From Treponema sp. (GTDB lineage Bacteria > Spirochaetota > Spirochaetia > Treponematales > Breznakiellaceae), in assembly GCA_009784775.1 (NCBI GenBank), contig WQXQ01000006.1, forward strand, positions 1 through 43,649: 43,649 bases of DNA, written 5' to 3'. The first letter of the stretch is position 1, and every line of letters begins with the position of its first letter. Position numbers and translations under genes: made by a program. This document shows positions 29,301 through 38,761 of this stretch, piece by piece. The notes below the pieces were generated by a model that ran no database searches, was not told where the DNA came from, and saw only the letters and a list, made by a program, of their open reading frames with translations.

Positions 29301-31896
29301 CGGGTGGGCAGTTGGTATACCCAATGCCGCAATGGAAGGCATAACAGATACCTCCATTACGATTGTCGCAGTGAATAAAATAACACCCTCACCCGATGCG
29401 CCCAACACGCAAACCGTAGAATACGCTCGCAGCACTACCGCTGGTTTGACTGGAGCGCCGTTGAATGCCCTTGCATGGCAGTCCGGTCTGACATTTACCG
29501 GCCTGACACCAAACACCGACTACTATGTGTATGCCCGTTCTGCGGCAGATGATGACAACTACACAGTGGGCCCGGCAAGTCAGAGTGCGGCCATTAGAAC
29601 AAACGCCCTGTCTCTTACCGGCGCGAATTTTACGGCAAGTAACCTTTCCTGGATTTACGGCGACCCGGATAAAGCAGTAACGGCTGGTTACACCACCGGC
29701 GTTGTTGATGGCCATGCGGTGAACCAAGCCAATGCCGGAACGATTACTGTCCATTATATAAGTACAGACGGCGGTGTAGCGTATTCTCTGAATGACGCAG
29801 TGCCCACCAATGCGGGAACATACTATATTCGGGTAACCACCAGCGGCGGCGCTATTTTTGCCGCTATCACCACGCCGATACCGCTAATTCCGTCTGTTGC
29901 GCTCACCATTGAGCCCAAGCCCATTACGGTTACTCCCACTGCGGGGCAAACGAAAGTATACGGCAATCCTGATCCTGTAGATGGATTTGCCTACACCATA
30001 ACTGCCGGGGCACTGGTTCCCGGAGACATTTTCTCCGGCGCTTTGTCCCGCGTTACTCCGAGTAACCACAATGTCGGATCATACAACATAACGCAGGGCA
30101 CGTTTACCATAGTGCGGGCAGCAGGCGGAGCTCCTGCGGTAAGTAACTATGACTTGACCGTTACTGCGGGCGTTCCATTTGGCATTACCGCGCGGTCGGT
30201 TACCATTACGCCGAATCCGGGACAATCCAAAACGTACAATCCTCCCGATTATGCGGATCCGCCGCTTTCGTATACGCCAAGCGAAGAGAGATTGTCCGGC
30301 AATGCTGAATCCGGCGCGTTAGATCGTGCATCGGGTAACAACGTTGGTTCCTACGCCATAGGACCCGGCGATTTGAGTTGGGGCAGCAATTACACGCTGA
30401 TATTGAATGCAACAACCGTGTCCTTTACCATTAACCCCGCAGAAATCACCACTGCCGCCATCACGGTAAGCACTCCGGCAACAGCCGCACCGGTGAGTAC
30501 CACGGCAACCGGCACGGGTAATTTCACGCTCAGCGCCGTGACATGGGCTCCGTCGGGCCATGCCGTGTTCCAGGGTTCCACCGTCTATACGGCGACCGTG
30601 ACACTAACGGCAGCAGCCAACTATGTGTTTGCGGGAACCCTGACAACCCCAACCATAAGCGGGGGAGCGGCAACCGTTCCAAATAACACCGGATCAACCG
30701 TAACCCTTTCTCGTGTATTCTCGATAACAGGAGCCAAAACAGTAACCGGTATCGCGGTAATCGCAGAACCAACGCTGGTATCATACATCCACGGTGATAC
30801 ACCAAACCTTGCCGGGCTGCAGGTAAGACTTACCTACAGTGACTCCAGCACCGAAGTGGTAGCGTTTGCCGATTTTGAGGATCACAATATAGAAACCAAT
30901 CCGTCAAGCACGACGGTACTGTCACGGGCAACGCATCATGGCCAGCCCATTGCGGTCAGCTGCGGCGATCCATCAGCAAACACCAGCCGTACGTTAACCG
31001 TTGGCCAAAAAACGCTTACGATTACCGGCGTGAACGCAACAAACCGCGCGTATAGTACTGCTGCTCCGCCTGCCAATACCACCGTTGCACTGACTGGCGG
31101 GACACTGGTTGGCGTTATAGCCGATGATGCCGATAATGTCGGCTTTACCCGGGGCAGCGGCACCATCACCACGCCTAATGCAGGCGGGCCTTATCCCGTT
31201 ACCACGGACATTACCCTGTCCGGTACTGCCGCGTCGAACTACACGCTGACACAGCCCACCTATGTAACGGTGACTATCACCAAGGCTGCCGGCGGAGCGG
31301 TTAGCGCGCCGACACGGGCATCGGGAACAACGACCAGCATTACCATTAACGCAGTACCGCGTACAACGGCAAATGCCGAGCAAGCGGGTGTTGAGTACGC
31401 TATCAGCACCGCTACTCCCTTTGATGCTTCACAATTGATTGGTGCATGGCAGACTGGTTTGACATTCAGCGGTTTAACTGCAAATACCAACTACTATGTG
31501 TATGCCCGTTCGCAGGAAAGCGACAACTACTCCAGCGGTACCCCAACCAGCAGTTTGGCAATAAATACCGGCCTCAGTTTTAGCATTGTCTATGAGAACG
31601 ATACTAATCAGCTGATGAAGCCGCCGGCATGGAATAACATTGTCATAGACCTTCGTCTTCCTGCCGATCCTAGAGAGCTGACACTGCCTGCCGGGTTTAG
31701 CTCCCCTGAGTGGTATCTGAGCGGTAGACCAGGTTCAGACCCCATAAGCACTGCCGCAACGATTGATCTGAGAAGTCTTTTACGAACAACCGATGGCGCG
31801 CCTGCTCCAGGGCAGCTCAATACCTTATTTTTAATAGCGGTACGTGCTGGTGTGCCGTATCAATTAGAAATAGATTTCACGGTAATAAGGCCTTAA
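26308..31896 (+). CDS. Giant lipoprotein with InlB-type repeat, YDG/MBG-type repeats and Fn3-like segments
   Basis: Lipobox FVIACQ; ITFYRNDGTNGWYARQTRAHGEEAVNIAVPPRPGYNFVEGNW...ALYAKWTP; repeated AWDNTGTVADKDYDRTT..., KVYDGDATIPEGVTV..., YVYARS. Confidence 0.85.
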   Translation: MRRLKMRKPALFVVLCSLFFVIACQNPFTGVPQQKQQAIPAGMGALSVQIDTARTIVPNAALGNFKFKLILDEEEIFDDYYAVLERETFYLAAGEQDYELVVIAYLPVAGLGSSRPVATVTREITIIAGETTYIAITIPLVANNTAGKGLFTFGITFNDPLPSALHNASMTVEPLPGTVEDTHTVHFYQNGAEVLERVALLDLESGYYQVTFNLEKTGHFEPLVWQEILHIYENMVSDFEHSFFDSDFNVTKYTITFYRNDGTNGWYARQTRAHGEEAVNIAVPPRPGYNFVEGNWFEKEGENLKPARYNFDEPVESNIALYAKWTPILDEGTAGISVGGDGILKIGAVLNAVTSTITAGEGDVTNLPGAGFTYEWRRWNMARTNFTTAILGTDPTYTVTGADAGRMISCVITHTGTGVIVYAGIDGDVTATTAIVPYTIVIDPIVIIKDELTGVEANALAADKSLGLVGEIITLTYTLARPSFYNEITFEFDNIEYVDELGPGVPLTDELEYTVRALDADQNGEIIIVATFTHTDLDIIHIHFEKPQSEIEPITYGDNVYTNAIVPGHPGSGTLTYSSSNTEVATVNSSGVVSILRAGTVHISAVKAADAVYARVSASYSLTIDRKTLAWDNTGTVADKDYDRTTTVTAVTKQPGLTGFVNAETVDPVYGTVRFADANAGTSVAVIAQSYSIASAGPYAGNYDPPENPPVFAPAAIRPLRLTWNANGVVNDKEYDGTGSASVLTQPTLAGILSPDSVTRVYGTVSFDDSNVGPTVGITASGYGINDASGNYAPPLDQPVFAAAQITPKPLTIINVAHTKVYDGDATIPEGVTVTLIGNMGTDDIDVEYDNIPAAYTGNTAGTSTVTVNAADVIPLLSGDDAGNYTVAQPAEPVENTLAGIRRRPLGITPPTAPAAWTKVYDGNTVYSGTITEGDLTNNTVAGDTITVTVASANFNNANVTEANAITIVYAIDSASEVNYIRPGNTSINSGVSITPAAGWAVGIPNAAMEGITDTSITIVAVNKITPSPDAPNTQTVEYARSTTAGLTGAPLNALAWQSGLTFTGLTPNTDYYVYARSAADDDNYTVGPASQSAAIRTNALSLTGANFTASNLSWIYGDPDKAVTAGYTTGVVDGHAVNQANAGTITVHYISTDGGVAYSLNDAVPTNAGTYYIRVTTSGGAIFAAITTPIPLIPSVALTIEPKPITVTPTAGQTKVYGNPDPVDGFAYTITAGALVPGDIFSGALSRVTPSNHNVGSYNITQGTFTIVRAAGGAPAVSNYDLTVTAGVPFGITARSVTITPNPGQSKTYNPPDYADPPLSYTPSEERLSGNAESGALDRASGNNVGSYAIGPGDLSWGSNYTLILNATTVSFTINPAEITTAAITVSTPATAAPVSTTATGTGNFTLSAVTWAPSGHAVFQGSTVYTATVTLTAAANYVFAGTLTTPTISGGAATVPNNTGSTVTLSRVFSITGAKTVTGIAVIAEPTLVSYIHGDTPNLAGLQVRLTYSDSSTEVVAFADFEDHNIETNPSSTTVLSRATHHGQPIAVSCGDPSANTSRTLTVGQKTLTITGVNATNRAYSTAAPPANTTVALTGGTLVGVIADDADNVGFTRGSGTITTPNAGGPYPVTTDITLSGTAASNYTLTQPTYVTVTITKAAGGAVSAPTRASGTTTSITINAVPRTTANAEQAGVEYAISTATPFDASQLIGAWQTGLTFSGLTANTNYYVYARSQESDNYSSGTPTSSLAINTGLSFSIVYENDTNQLMKPPAWNNIVIDLRLPADPRELTLPAGFSSPEWYLSGRPGSDPISTAATIDLRSLLRTTDGAPAPGQLNTLFLIAVRAGVPYQLEIDFTVIRP
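26347..26369 (+). repeat. Heptanucleotide repeat (GTTCTTT)3 in the signal-peptide coding region
   Basis: GTTCTTT at 26347, 26354 and 26361, followed by GT. Confidence 0.85.
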
Positions 31897-31918
31897 GAAG
31901 GATATAAGGAGAAGTAAA

Positions 31919-34762
31919 ATGAAAACGAAACATTTTTTGTTCTTTGTTCTTTGTTCCTTGTTCTGTGTGTTGGGCTGCAACAATCTCTTTGAGCCGCCCA
32001 ATCAGCGCAAAGCGCAAACCGGCGCGCAAGAAACAGGGATGGGCACGTTTACCCTGTATGTTGCCGATGCAGAACCGCAGGGCAGAACCATTATGCCTTA
32101 TATTGAGAACGAAAAATTTGACTGGTATAAGCTGGAATTTTCCCAAAGTGGAGTCCTAAAAGAGACAGAAGGCCGTACCTTTGCGGAACTAACATCAGAT
32201 CCCATCGAGCTGCCTGCGGGAAGGTATGATTTAACGGTATATGCATACATCGACAGAAACTACGATATAGAGATCAATGAGGAGAATGACAGGCCTGCGG
32301 CGTGGGGGGAGGTCATCGGCATACCGATTGAGGCAGGACAAAATGTGATTGGTAGTGTTGCTTTGACCGCATATAGAGTTGGCACTGATGTTGGCGGAAA
32401 CGGCAGTTTCAGCTGGGACATTAGTTTTCCCGCAGGCGGTGCAATGGAAATACGTATAACTCCATTTGATACCAATCTTGCTTCCTTTGGCCCCTTTAGC
32501 CTTGCGGATAATACGGCTGATCCGTTACCCCTTCCTGCCGGCTACTACCGCGTTGTAATTACCCTGACACAACCCAACAAGCGGGCTGTTGTCTGGCGTG
32601 AAACGCTCCATGTGTATCAAAACATGAACAGTCACTATGAGCAAATATTTGGCGAAGCGTATTTTGCCAAGGCAAGTTTTGACGTTACGTTTAATCTTAA
32701 TTTCCCCGGAGCGCCAGCCGCTATCCCAGTCAGTTACTTTTCTGAGCATTTCAAGGAACCTGGTAACAGGCCAAGGCCAACACACACTAACAGATTCATG
32801 GCATTTGGCAGTTGGCATACCCCTGAAAACCTCACAAGCGGAGACGCATGGGATTTTGAAACACCGCTTACCGGACCTCTGGAATTATATGCCAGGTGGA
32901 ACCCGGTGTTTGCCGGCGAGGGTGCATCGAATCCCAATGCGGTGAACAGTACCTATTTGATAGACCTTCCTGGCGTGCCAAGAGGGTGGTGGCTGCAGCC
33001 GCCCATCCAGGGCCGGTGGCAGGAAGGTTATATGATCGAAACTGAAGAAGGAGTGCCCATTGAAGTACCCGTGTTTTCTCGGGAATACACTTACACGCAG
33101 CTAAGCGCTTCCTTTACTAATCAACATTTGCCGGGAGGAATAGGGACTTGGTCAGCTACACGTACAACTGGTGCTACAAACACTCCTGGTTCAGTGGAGT
33201 TTATTGATGTTCTCGCTACTGAAGATGCCGGTACAACAGTGTATCGCAGTAATTTTGATATAGAAACTTATGGCGGATCTCAACCTTCTAATATAAGCGC
33301 AACCGCAAACGCGTTTCTTTTCAGCGTCAATATGAGTATACCGATTAAAACATGGAGAGCATATATTCAAGCTGCCCTTCCGGTGGCAGATGCTCCAAGT
33401 ATTAATACTTTTACTACCGCAGGGCAAAGAGCGAATCGGCATCGTGATATAGGAAAGGTCTATATGGTTGATTATCCGAATCCCGCTACTTTGCCAACGG
33501 TTATCTTACATGAAGATTTTGAAAGAAGTAACGGCGCGATTTCTCACTTTAATAATACGAGCCATAACGCTCATGTTGGATGGTTTACGCACGTAAACAA
33601 CACCGGTATGACCGCTTCCGGCGTGTTTGACAATACAAACAATACCAATTCTGCCGGCACACGGAGCTTAAGACTAACATGGTCAACAAATAATACTGCA
33701 AGCAGAACTGTCAGAATTGGGCAAAGGGCCAATTTTCAGGCAAAAAATTTAACGAACTATACCCATATTCGTTTTTGGGCAAGAACCAACGCCGCCGGTG
33801 CCGGTGACTTTTCTGTGATAATGAGAAATGATAACACCACTGATCTTCCTTCAAATGCGAATATTGCGAGAACCAGATTTACTGCAAATCAGACATGGCA
33901 GGAGTTTCAGATCCCAATTCAAGACCGCGGGAGTACTATTAACTATCTTGCATTTCAGGCGGTACGCACTGCAAATATTACAAATGCACAGCTTTGGATT
34001 GACGATATATCGTTTGTAAATACGGGAAATCCTGTTGCCGTTGCCGCCAATATGCAAAATCGGGTGGTTATGAGTGTGCATGATACGGTGTATCCGAACA
34101 GGATTTTTACGATTGAATTTGAAGCGGATACGACGCATTATTTTGCGACAGAATCAGAATATGTTCCATATCCGTACCCTGTTTTTGAAAGCGGAGTTAT
34201 GAACGGAGGTACATGGGAAACCGGAGGTGTGTGTTATTGGCGGGAGCGCGGAGATTCTTGTACACATGATGCTACCTGTGTTTTAGCAGGATGTATGGAT
34301 GACTACTGGAATCTTGACAGCACCACAATGGTCAATTTTTATAATTTTACTCCACTAGCCCACGGTGCAACTGGTACCATAAGCGTTCGTGCACATGATT
34401 CTACGGCATCCGGGGTTACATGGCTGCAAGATGATAATGGTCCTGACCAACAGATACCGACCATTACCAGTAATGATTATGATGAGAACGGTATTACGCA
34501 GAATCTGTATGTCGGCAGCCACAGAGTCGGCACTATTAATGCGAAAATGAGCGGCCACGTGCAAAGCGGCGCAACGCTGAGCAGCGTGAATATGCTGATT
34601 ACCTATGTCCTGGACGAAGCATTTATACCCTTTATAGCAAGTATGACCTGTAATGGCGTGGCAGTAACTGGAACCGGCGGCAGCAGAACCGTAACACTTA
34701 CGGGGCTGAGCCATGGTACAACTGGACTGACAACAGCGTTTGTATTCCAGGCGGAAAATTAA
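31919..34762 (+). CDS. Lipoprotein: family N-terminal module, InlB-like repeat, CBM-like insertion, Cys-containing C-terminal module
   Basis: Lipobox FCVLGCNN; EPPNQRKAQTGAQETGMGTFTLYVADAEPQGRTIMP; YRVVITLTQPNKRAVVWRETLHVYQNM. Confidence 0.85.
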   Translation: MKTKHFLFFVLCSLFCVLGCNNLFEPPNQRKAQTGAQETGMGTFTLYVADAEPQGRTIMPYIENEKFDWYKLEFSQSGVLKETEGRTFAELTSDPIELPAGRYDLTVYAYIDRNYDIEINEENDRPAAWGEVIGIPIEAGQNVIGSVALTAYRVGTDVGGNGSFSWDISFPAGGAMEIRITPFDTNLASFGPFSLADNTADPLPLPAGYYRVVITLTQPNKRAVVWRETLHVYQNMNSHYEQIFGEAYFAKASFDVTFNLNFPGAPAAIPVSYFSEHFKEPGNRPRPTHTNRFMAFGSWHTPENLTSGDAWDFETPLTGPLELYARWNPVFAGEGASNPNAVNSTYLIDLPGVPRGWWLQPPIQGRWQEGYMIETEEGVPIEVPVFSREYTYTQLSASFTNQHLPGGIGTWSATRTTGATNTPGSVEFIDVLATEDAGTTVYRSNFDIETYGGSQPSNISATANAFLFSVNMSIPIKTWRAYIQAALPVADAPSINTFTTAGQRANRHRDIGKVYMVDYPNPATLPTVILHEDFERSNGAISHFNNTSHNAHVGWFTHVNNTGMTASGVFDNTNNTNSAGTRSLRLTWSTNNTASRTVRIGQRANFQAKNLTNYTHIRFWARTNAAGAGDFSVIMRNDNTTDLPSNANIARTRFTANQTWQEFQIPIQDRGSTINYLAFQAVRTANITNAQLWIDDISFVNTGNPVAVAANMQNRVVMSVHDTVYPNRIFTIEFEADTTHYFATESEYVPYPYPVFESGVMNGGTWETGGVCYWRERGDSCTHDATCVLAGCMDDYWNLDSTTMVNFYNFTPLAHGATGTISVRAHDSTASGVTWLQDDNGPDQQIPTITSNDYDENGITQNLYVGSHRVGTINAKMSGHVQSGATLSSVNMLITYVLDEAFIPFIASMTCNGVAVTGTGGSRTVTLTGLSHGTTGLTTAFVFQAEN
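31939..31966 (+). repeat. Heptanucleotide repeat GTTCTTT x2 + GTTCCTT + GTTCTGT in the signal-peptide coding region
   Basis: Direct reading at 31939, 31946, 31953 and 31960. Confidence 0.8.
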
Positions 34763-34777
34763 CGGAGGAGAAGTAAA

Positions 34778-37700
34778 ATGAAAACGAAAAAAACAGGAAC
34801 GAAACAAGCCGGCTTTTTTGTACTGCTTGGTATATGGGCTATGCTGTGTGCATTTGCTTGTGACAATCTGCTTGAGCCGCCCAATCAGCGCAAGGCGCAA
34901 ACCGGCGCGCAAGAAACAGGGATGGGCACGTTTACCCTGAATGTTGCCGATACAGCACCGCAGGGTAGAACCATTATACCTCAGATTACAAACGGTCAGT
35001 TTGCAGAGTATAGACTGATATTTACCGGCGGCCCTGAAGTCATAACAGAATTCCGAACCTTTGCGGGGCTAACCAGTAATCCCATCGAATTGCCCGCGAT
35101 ATCCTATGCACTGGAAGTATTTGCCTATACCTCTGTCTCTCCTGCAAACAGGGATGTGTCGCACAAGCCTGCGGCACGAGGGACAAGCAGTGTAACGGTT
35201 GTGGCAGGACAAAATATAAGCGGCGACATTACTTTAACCGCGTATAGAGTTACCACCGATTTTGGCGGAGAAGGGACCTTCAACTGGAACATTAGCTGCC
35301 CCACAGCCAACACCGTGAGCATGAGTATTACTCCGTTTGATACAAATAATACGAATACCTACAACCCCAGTGTTGCGAATAATATTGACGGCTCGGTAAC
35401 GCTTCCGGTTGGCTACTACCGCGTTACCATTACCCTGACACAAACCGGCAAGCGGACTGTTGTCTGGCGTGAAACACTGCATATCTATCAAAACATGACC
35501 AGCCATTATACAAAGACCTTTGGCGAGGAGTATTTTGCCAAAGCAAGTTTTGTCATAACCTTTATGGCCGATGGAATGGTGTATGCAGATCCCAGTTACT
35601 TCTATGATGATAATAGTGTAGCGGCCCCTGCGGTTAATCCTTCGAAAGCAGGCCATATTTTCCGCGGCTGGTACTCCGATAATGATACCTTTGCCAATCC
35701 CTGGACCTTTGGTGTGGCGCTTCCCGGCGATACCACCGTGTATGCCTGGTTCCAGCTTCCCTACGTCGTAAGCTATAGGCATGGCGCAAATACTCTTTTT
35801 ACGGAAAACTATTTTTACGATCAAAGCGTTGTAAGACCTTCTGACCCAGCGCCTCTCACTGGCCCTGCCCGCACATTCCGTAACTGGTATACCGATGATA
35901 CCCTTGCAACTCTGTACAGTTTTGGCAGTACTTTGACCGGCGACATTTCGGTGTATGCATGGTTCCAGGAAAACCTTACCGGTACGGTGGAGATTGAGAT
36001 TGATGATGAAGATGGTGCGTTCGGAACGGTAAAAATTAAGTCATTAACTGGTCTTAATGCCGGTATAAATGCAGAGGATCCATCAAAATTAGTATACCGA
36101 TGGTTATGGAATACGGTTGAGCAAACAGTAGGTCCTAGTGATGTTTATGTCATACCATCAAACCAGACAGGAGGCAATTTCCGTCTGGAAATAAGCCACC
36201 CGGATTATTTTGGATTTATTTTTGATCAAAAAGGTATGCCGCTCCGGGGCGAAACCGAAGACAATCCCTTATTGGTAAACAGTCTCGCTGCCCTCAGACT
36301 GGTTGGCAGCGGTGATTTTGCGGCTGGAGGTTTCTGGACCAAAAACGCATTCTATCGGCAAACAGCCAATATTACCGTTACCGGAACGGCATGGACTCCG
36401 GTATCCCAACGCGGCGGCAATACAAACCCGTTTGTGGGTAATTATAATGGCGATGGATTTTTAATCATCAATATCAACTGGACATCAGATTCAAGTCTTA
36501 ATGATTTGAGCTTGTTTGGTACCATTGGAACAGCCGGTGTTGTGACAAATATTATCGCAGATAGTCCGCGCATTACCGGCAGGGACAGGCTGGGCGTTAT
36601 TGCATCGGTCAATAATGGTACAATCAGAAGAAGCGTTGCGAACAACAGCAATGTGAATGGCGGAAACAGCATAGGCGGTATTGCCGGAGAGAATGCTGGC
36701 TTAATCGAAAATTGTTACACCACCGGTGTTGTGTTTGGCCATGGCGCTGCTGCTGAAGGCATGAGAGTGGGCGGTATTGTTGGATTGAACACAGGTGAGG
36801 TGCGCTCCTGTTATTCCACCAGCACCATTACCGGTGACAGTTTTGTAGGTGGTATAGTAGGACAAAATAACACGGGCGCTACGGTCATCAATTGTGTTGC
36901 GCTGAACCCGAATATTACCTCGCGAACGGTTGACGCAGGGCGTATAGGAGCAGGCAGCGGCACCTTTACCAATAATCGAACCCGAGGTGATGATCTTACT
37001 ACTAACCCTGCCACAACGTATTCAATAAGAATAACAGGAGGAGGAAACCGTACCGGTAATGATGGAACTTCCACAGCGCTAAATACAAATCAGACAACAC
37101 TATTTATCACCAACAGTGCCTGGACAACAGCAAACTGGATTATACCAACCAATACTTTAACGGTAGGCTCAGCATTGCCATCACTCGTTATGCCGTCACC
37201 GCGGCTAAGTCCGGTGCCGACATTGCCTGCCGTAAGGCGAAGGACCACACCCAATAACGCAACCTTTAATGTTGACGTCCGTAACTTTATCACCTTTGAC
37301 CGGGTTGGCAGGGAAGGCTGGTGGGCAAAACCGGTGGAAGGCGAATGGGTGGTAGGCGAAATGCTGGAAGGCAGACCCAGCGGGCCGGTTACTGTTCCGC
37401 AAAACGTAATTAATCAGATTAATTCTACCCCAGCTCACACAGTTGCAGGCTCTACCACGATTCGTTCTTATAATATACCTGATGGTACGCCTGGTGTACC
37501 TAATGTAGGAAGGATACGAATGTGGGGTATGACGCCTACTAGTGGTGATGGACGGATAGAGTTTGAATTTGAGTTAAATTTTCCGGTTATAAGAGCTGAA
37601 ATTGTATTTAGAGTTTTGGTGGGAGGAGCGCTTTATAATCCCACTCATCAAGTATACTTTTGTACTCGGGATAACATCATGAAAACCGGATGGCCTTATT

Positions 37701-38647
37701 CGGTAGAAAATGGAAGTATAATAACCGGTATTCTTTATGGGGCAGCGTATGCCTCGCAAAATAATGGTATAACTCAATTTAATAATGCTGGCGGAAATTT
37801 CACCATGCAAGTTGATATATTCGTCGAAACCTACGGAGACTGGACCTATCTTCCCGATAATGATGTAAATATCTCAGATCCCTTCGTCATTTTTAGAGTA
37901 GATGACAGTGAAGGAGATGACAATGACTATTATTGGTTTGATGCGGAGACACAGCAAGGTCAGTCAAGCGCTACCGGAGCCACCGATATCTTTTCCGGTT
38001 TTGAAGAGATTGAGGTTAATGTAAAGTATGTTCCCTATTTTAATCCGCCGCCTCTGTCAGAATTTCAGAAAACGGGCGGTAGCGCTTCCCAGCCCATACG
38101 TGATACTTTATGGGTTCGTACAACAATGGACGATCCCAAGAGCGTCTTCATGCCAAACGTAGAAGGTCCTGACAGGGATTCGGATGGCATTAACTATGCC
38201 GGTCCCCGTACACAAGATCGTGTGGGTGTTGCCAATGCCAACAGAATAACGCCTAATATTGTACTGGTGGAATCTGGCGAAATAGTGGGAAGAGCGGAAA
38301 TTATTCTGATTGCAGCGACTACTACTGACAACACTGCAGTTACTGGAGGCACGTATCTGTTTGATCTCGTCACTTCACCGAGACCACCGGTAGTCATCGA
38401 CATTGTATTGCATCTGAACGAAAACTATGCCAGTGATGTTACTTCTATACAATTGCGGGGCATTTCCAATCTTAACATAACTCCAGTGGGATTTACGGTA
38501 GATAGAAACGCCAATAATTATACGACCATTACTGGTACCACGGTTAGATTAAGTAATACTACGAACGACCAAACACATATTGCCAGGTTTAACAGAATTA
38601 CCGGTAGTCCGGCTACCGGCGGTCTTGAATTCAGGTTCAATTACTAA
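34778..38647 (+). CDS. Lipoprotein paralogue with InlB-like repeats and GLUG-type motifs
   Basis: EPPNQRKAQTGAQETGMGTFTLNVADTAPQGRTIIP; GVIASVNNGTIRRSVANNS...IGGIAGENAGLIENCYTTG...VGGIVGLNTGEVRSCYSTSTITG. Confidence 0.85.
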   Translation: MKTKKTGTKQAGFFVLLGIWAMLCAFACDNLLEPPNQRKAQTGAQETGMGTFTLNVADTAPQGRTIIPQITNGQFAEYRLIFTGGPEVITEFRTFAGLTSNPIELPAISYALEVFAYTSVSPANRDVSHKPAARGTSSVTVVAGQNISGDITLTAYRVTTDFGGEGTFNWNISCPTANTVSMSITPFDTNNTNTYNPSVANNIDGSVTLPVGYYRVTITLTQTGKRTVVWRETLHIYQNMTSHYTKTFGEEYFAKASFVITFMADGMVYADPSYFYDDNSVAAPAVNPSKAGHIFRGWYSDNDTFANPWTFGVALPGDTTVYAWFQLPYVVSYRHGANTLFTENYFYDQSVVRPSDPAPLTGPARTFRNWYTDDTLATLYSFGSTLTGDISVYAWFQENLTGTVEIEIDDEDGAFGTVKIKSLTGLNAGINAEDPSKLVYRWLWNTVEQTVGPSDVYVIPSNQTGGNFRLEISHPDYFGFIFDQKGMPLRGETEDNPLLVNSLAALRLVGSGDFAAGGFWTKNAFYRQTANITVTGTAWTPVSQRGGNTNPFVGNYNGDGFLIININWTSDSSLNDLSLFGTIGTAGVVTNIIADSPRITGRDRLGVIASVNNGTIRRSVANNSNVNGGNSIGGIAGENAGLIENCYTTGVVFGHGAAAEGMRVGGIVGLNTGEVRSCYSTSTITGDSFVGGIVGQNNTGATVINCVALNPNITSRTVDAGRIGAGSGTFTNNRTRGDDLTTNPATTYSIRITGGGNRTGNDGTSTALNTNQTTLFITNSAWTTANWIIPTNTLTVGSALPSLVMPSPRLSPVPTLPAVRRRTTPNNATFNVDVRNFITFDRVGREGWWAKPVEGEWVVGEMLEGRPSGPVTVPQNVINQINSTPAHTVAGSTTIRSYNIPDGTPGVPNVGRIRMWGMTPTSGDGRIEFEFELNFPVIRAEIVFRVLVGGALYNPTHQVYFCTRDNIMKTGWPYSVENGSIITGILYGAAYASQNNGITQFNNAGGNFTMQVDIFVETYGDWTYLPDNDVNISDPFVIFRVDDSEGDDNDYYWFDAETQQGQSSATGATDIFSGFEEIEVNVKYVPYFNPPPLSEFQKTGGSASQPIRDTLWVRTTMDDPKSVFMPNVEGPDRDSDGINYAGPRTQDRVGVANANRITPNIVLVESGEIVGRAEIILIAATTTDNTAVTGGTYLFDLVTSPRPPVVIDIVLHLNENYASDVTSIQLRGISNLNITPVGFTVDRNANNYTTITGTTVRLSNTTNDQTHIARFNRITGSPATGGLEFRFNY

Positions 38648-38677
38648 CGCAGTAAAAGCATTGTATGTAAAAACAAG

Positions 38678-38701
38678 CCGCCCCTCCGGGGGCGGTTTTT
38701 T
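38678..38701 (+). terminator. Rho-independent terminator CCGCCCC-TCCG-GGGGCGG-TTTTTT
   Basis: Perfect 7-bp GC-rich stem, 4-nt loop and T tract, 31 nt after the 1289-aa ORF. Confidence 0.95.
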
Positions 38702-38726
38702 ATTGGGGTGGTGGTTGAAAAGCTAA

Positions 38727-38755
38727 TTGACAAAATAATAATAGTCAAATATAAT
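38727..38755 (+). promoter_or_regulatory. Consensus sigma70 promoter TTGACA-N17-TATAAT, predicted TSS at or near the mntA ATG (leaderless)
   Basis: TTGACA 38727-38732; TATAAT 38750-38755; ATG at 38762; no RBS between. Confidence 0.8.
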
Positions 38756-38761
38756 ATAATT

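Noticed and set aside
24461-31490. Many antisense ORFs of 60-225 aa opposite the lipoprotein genes
   Set aside because: Shadow ORFs from codon bias of Thr/Ala/Val-rich repeats; no RBS or recognisable domains.
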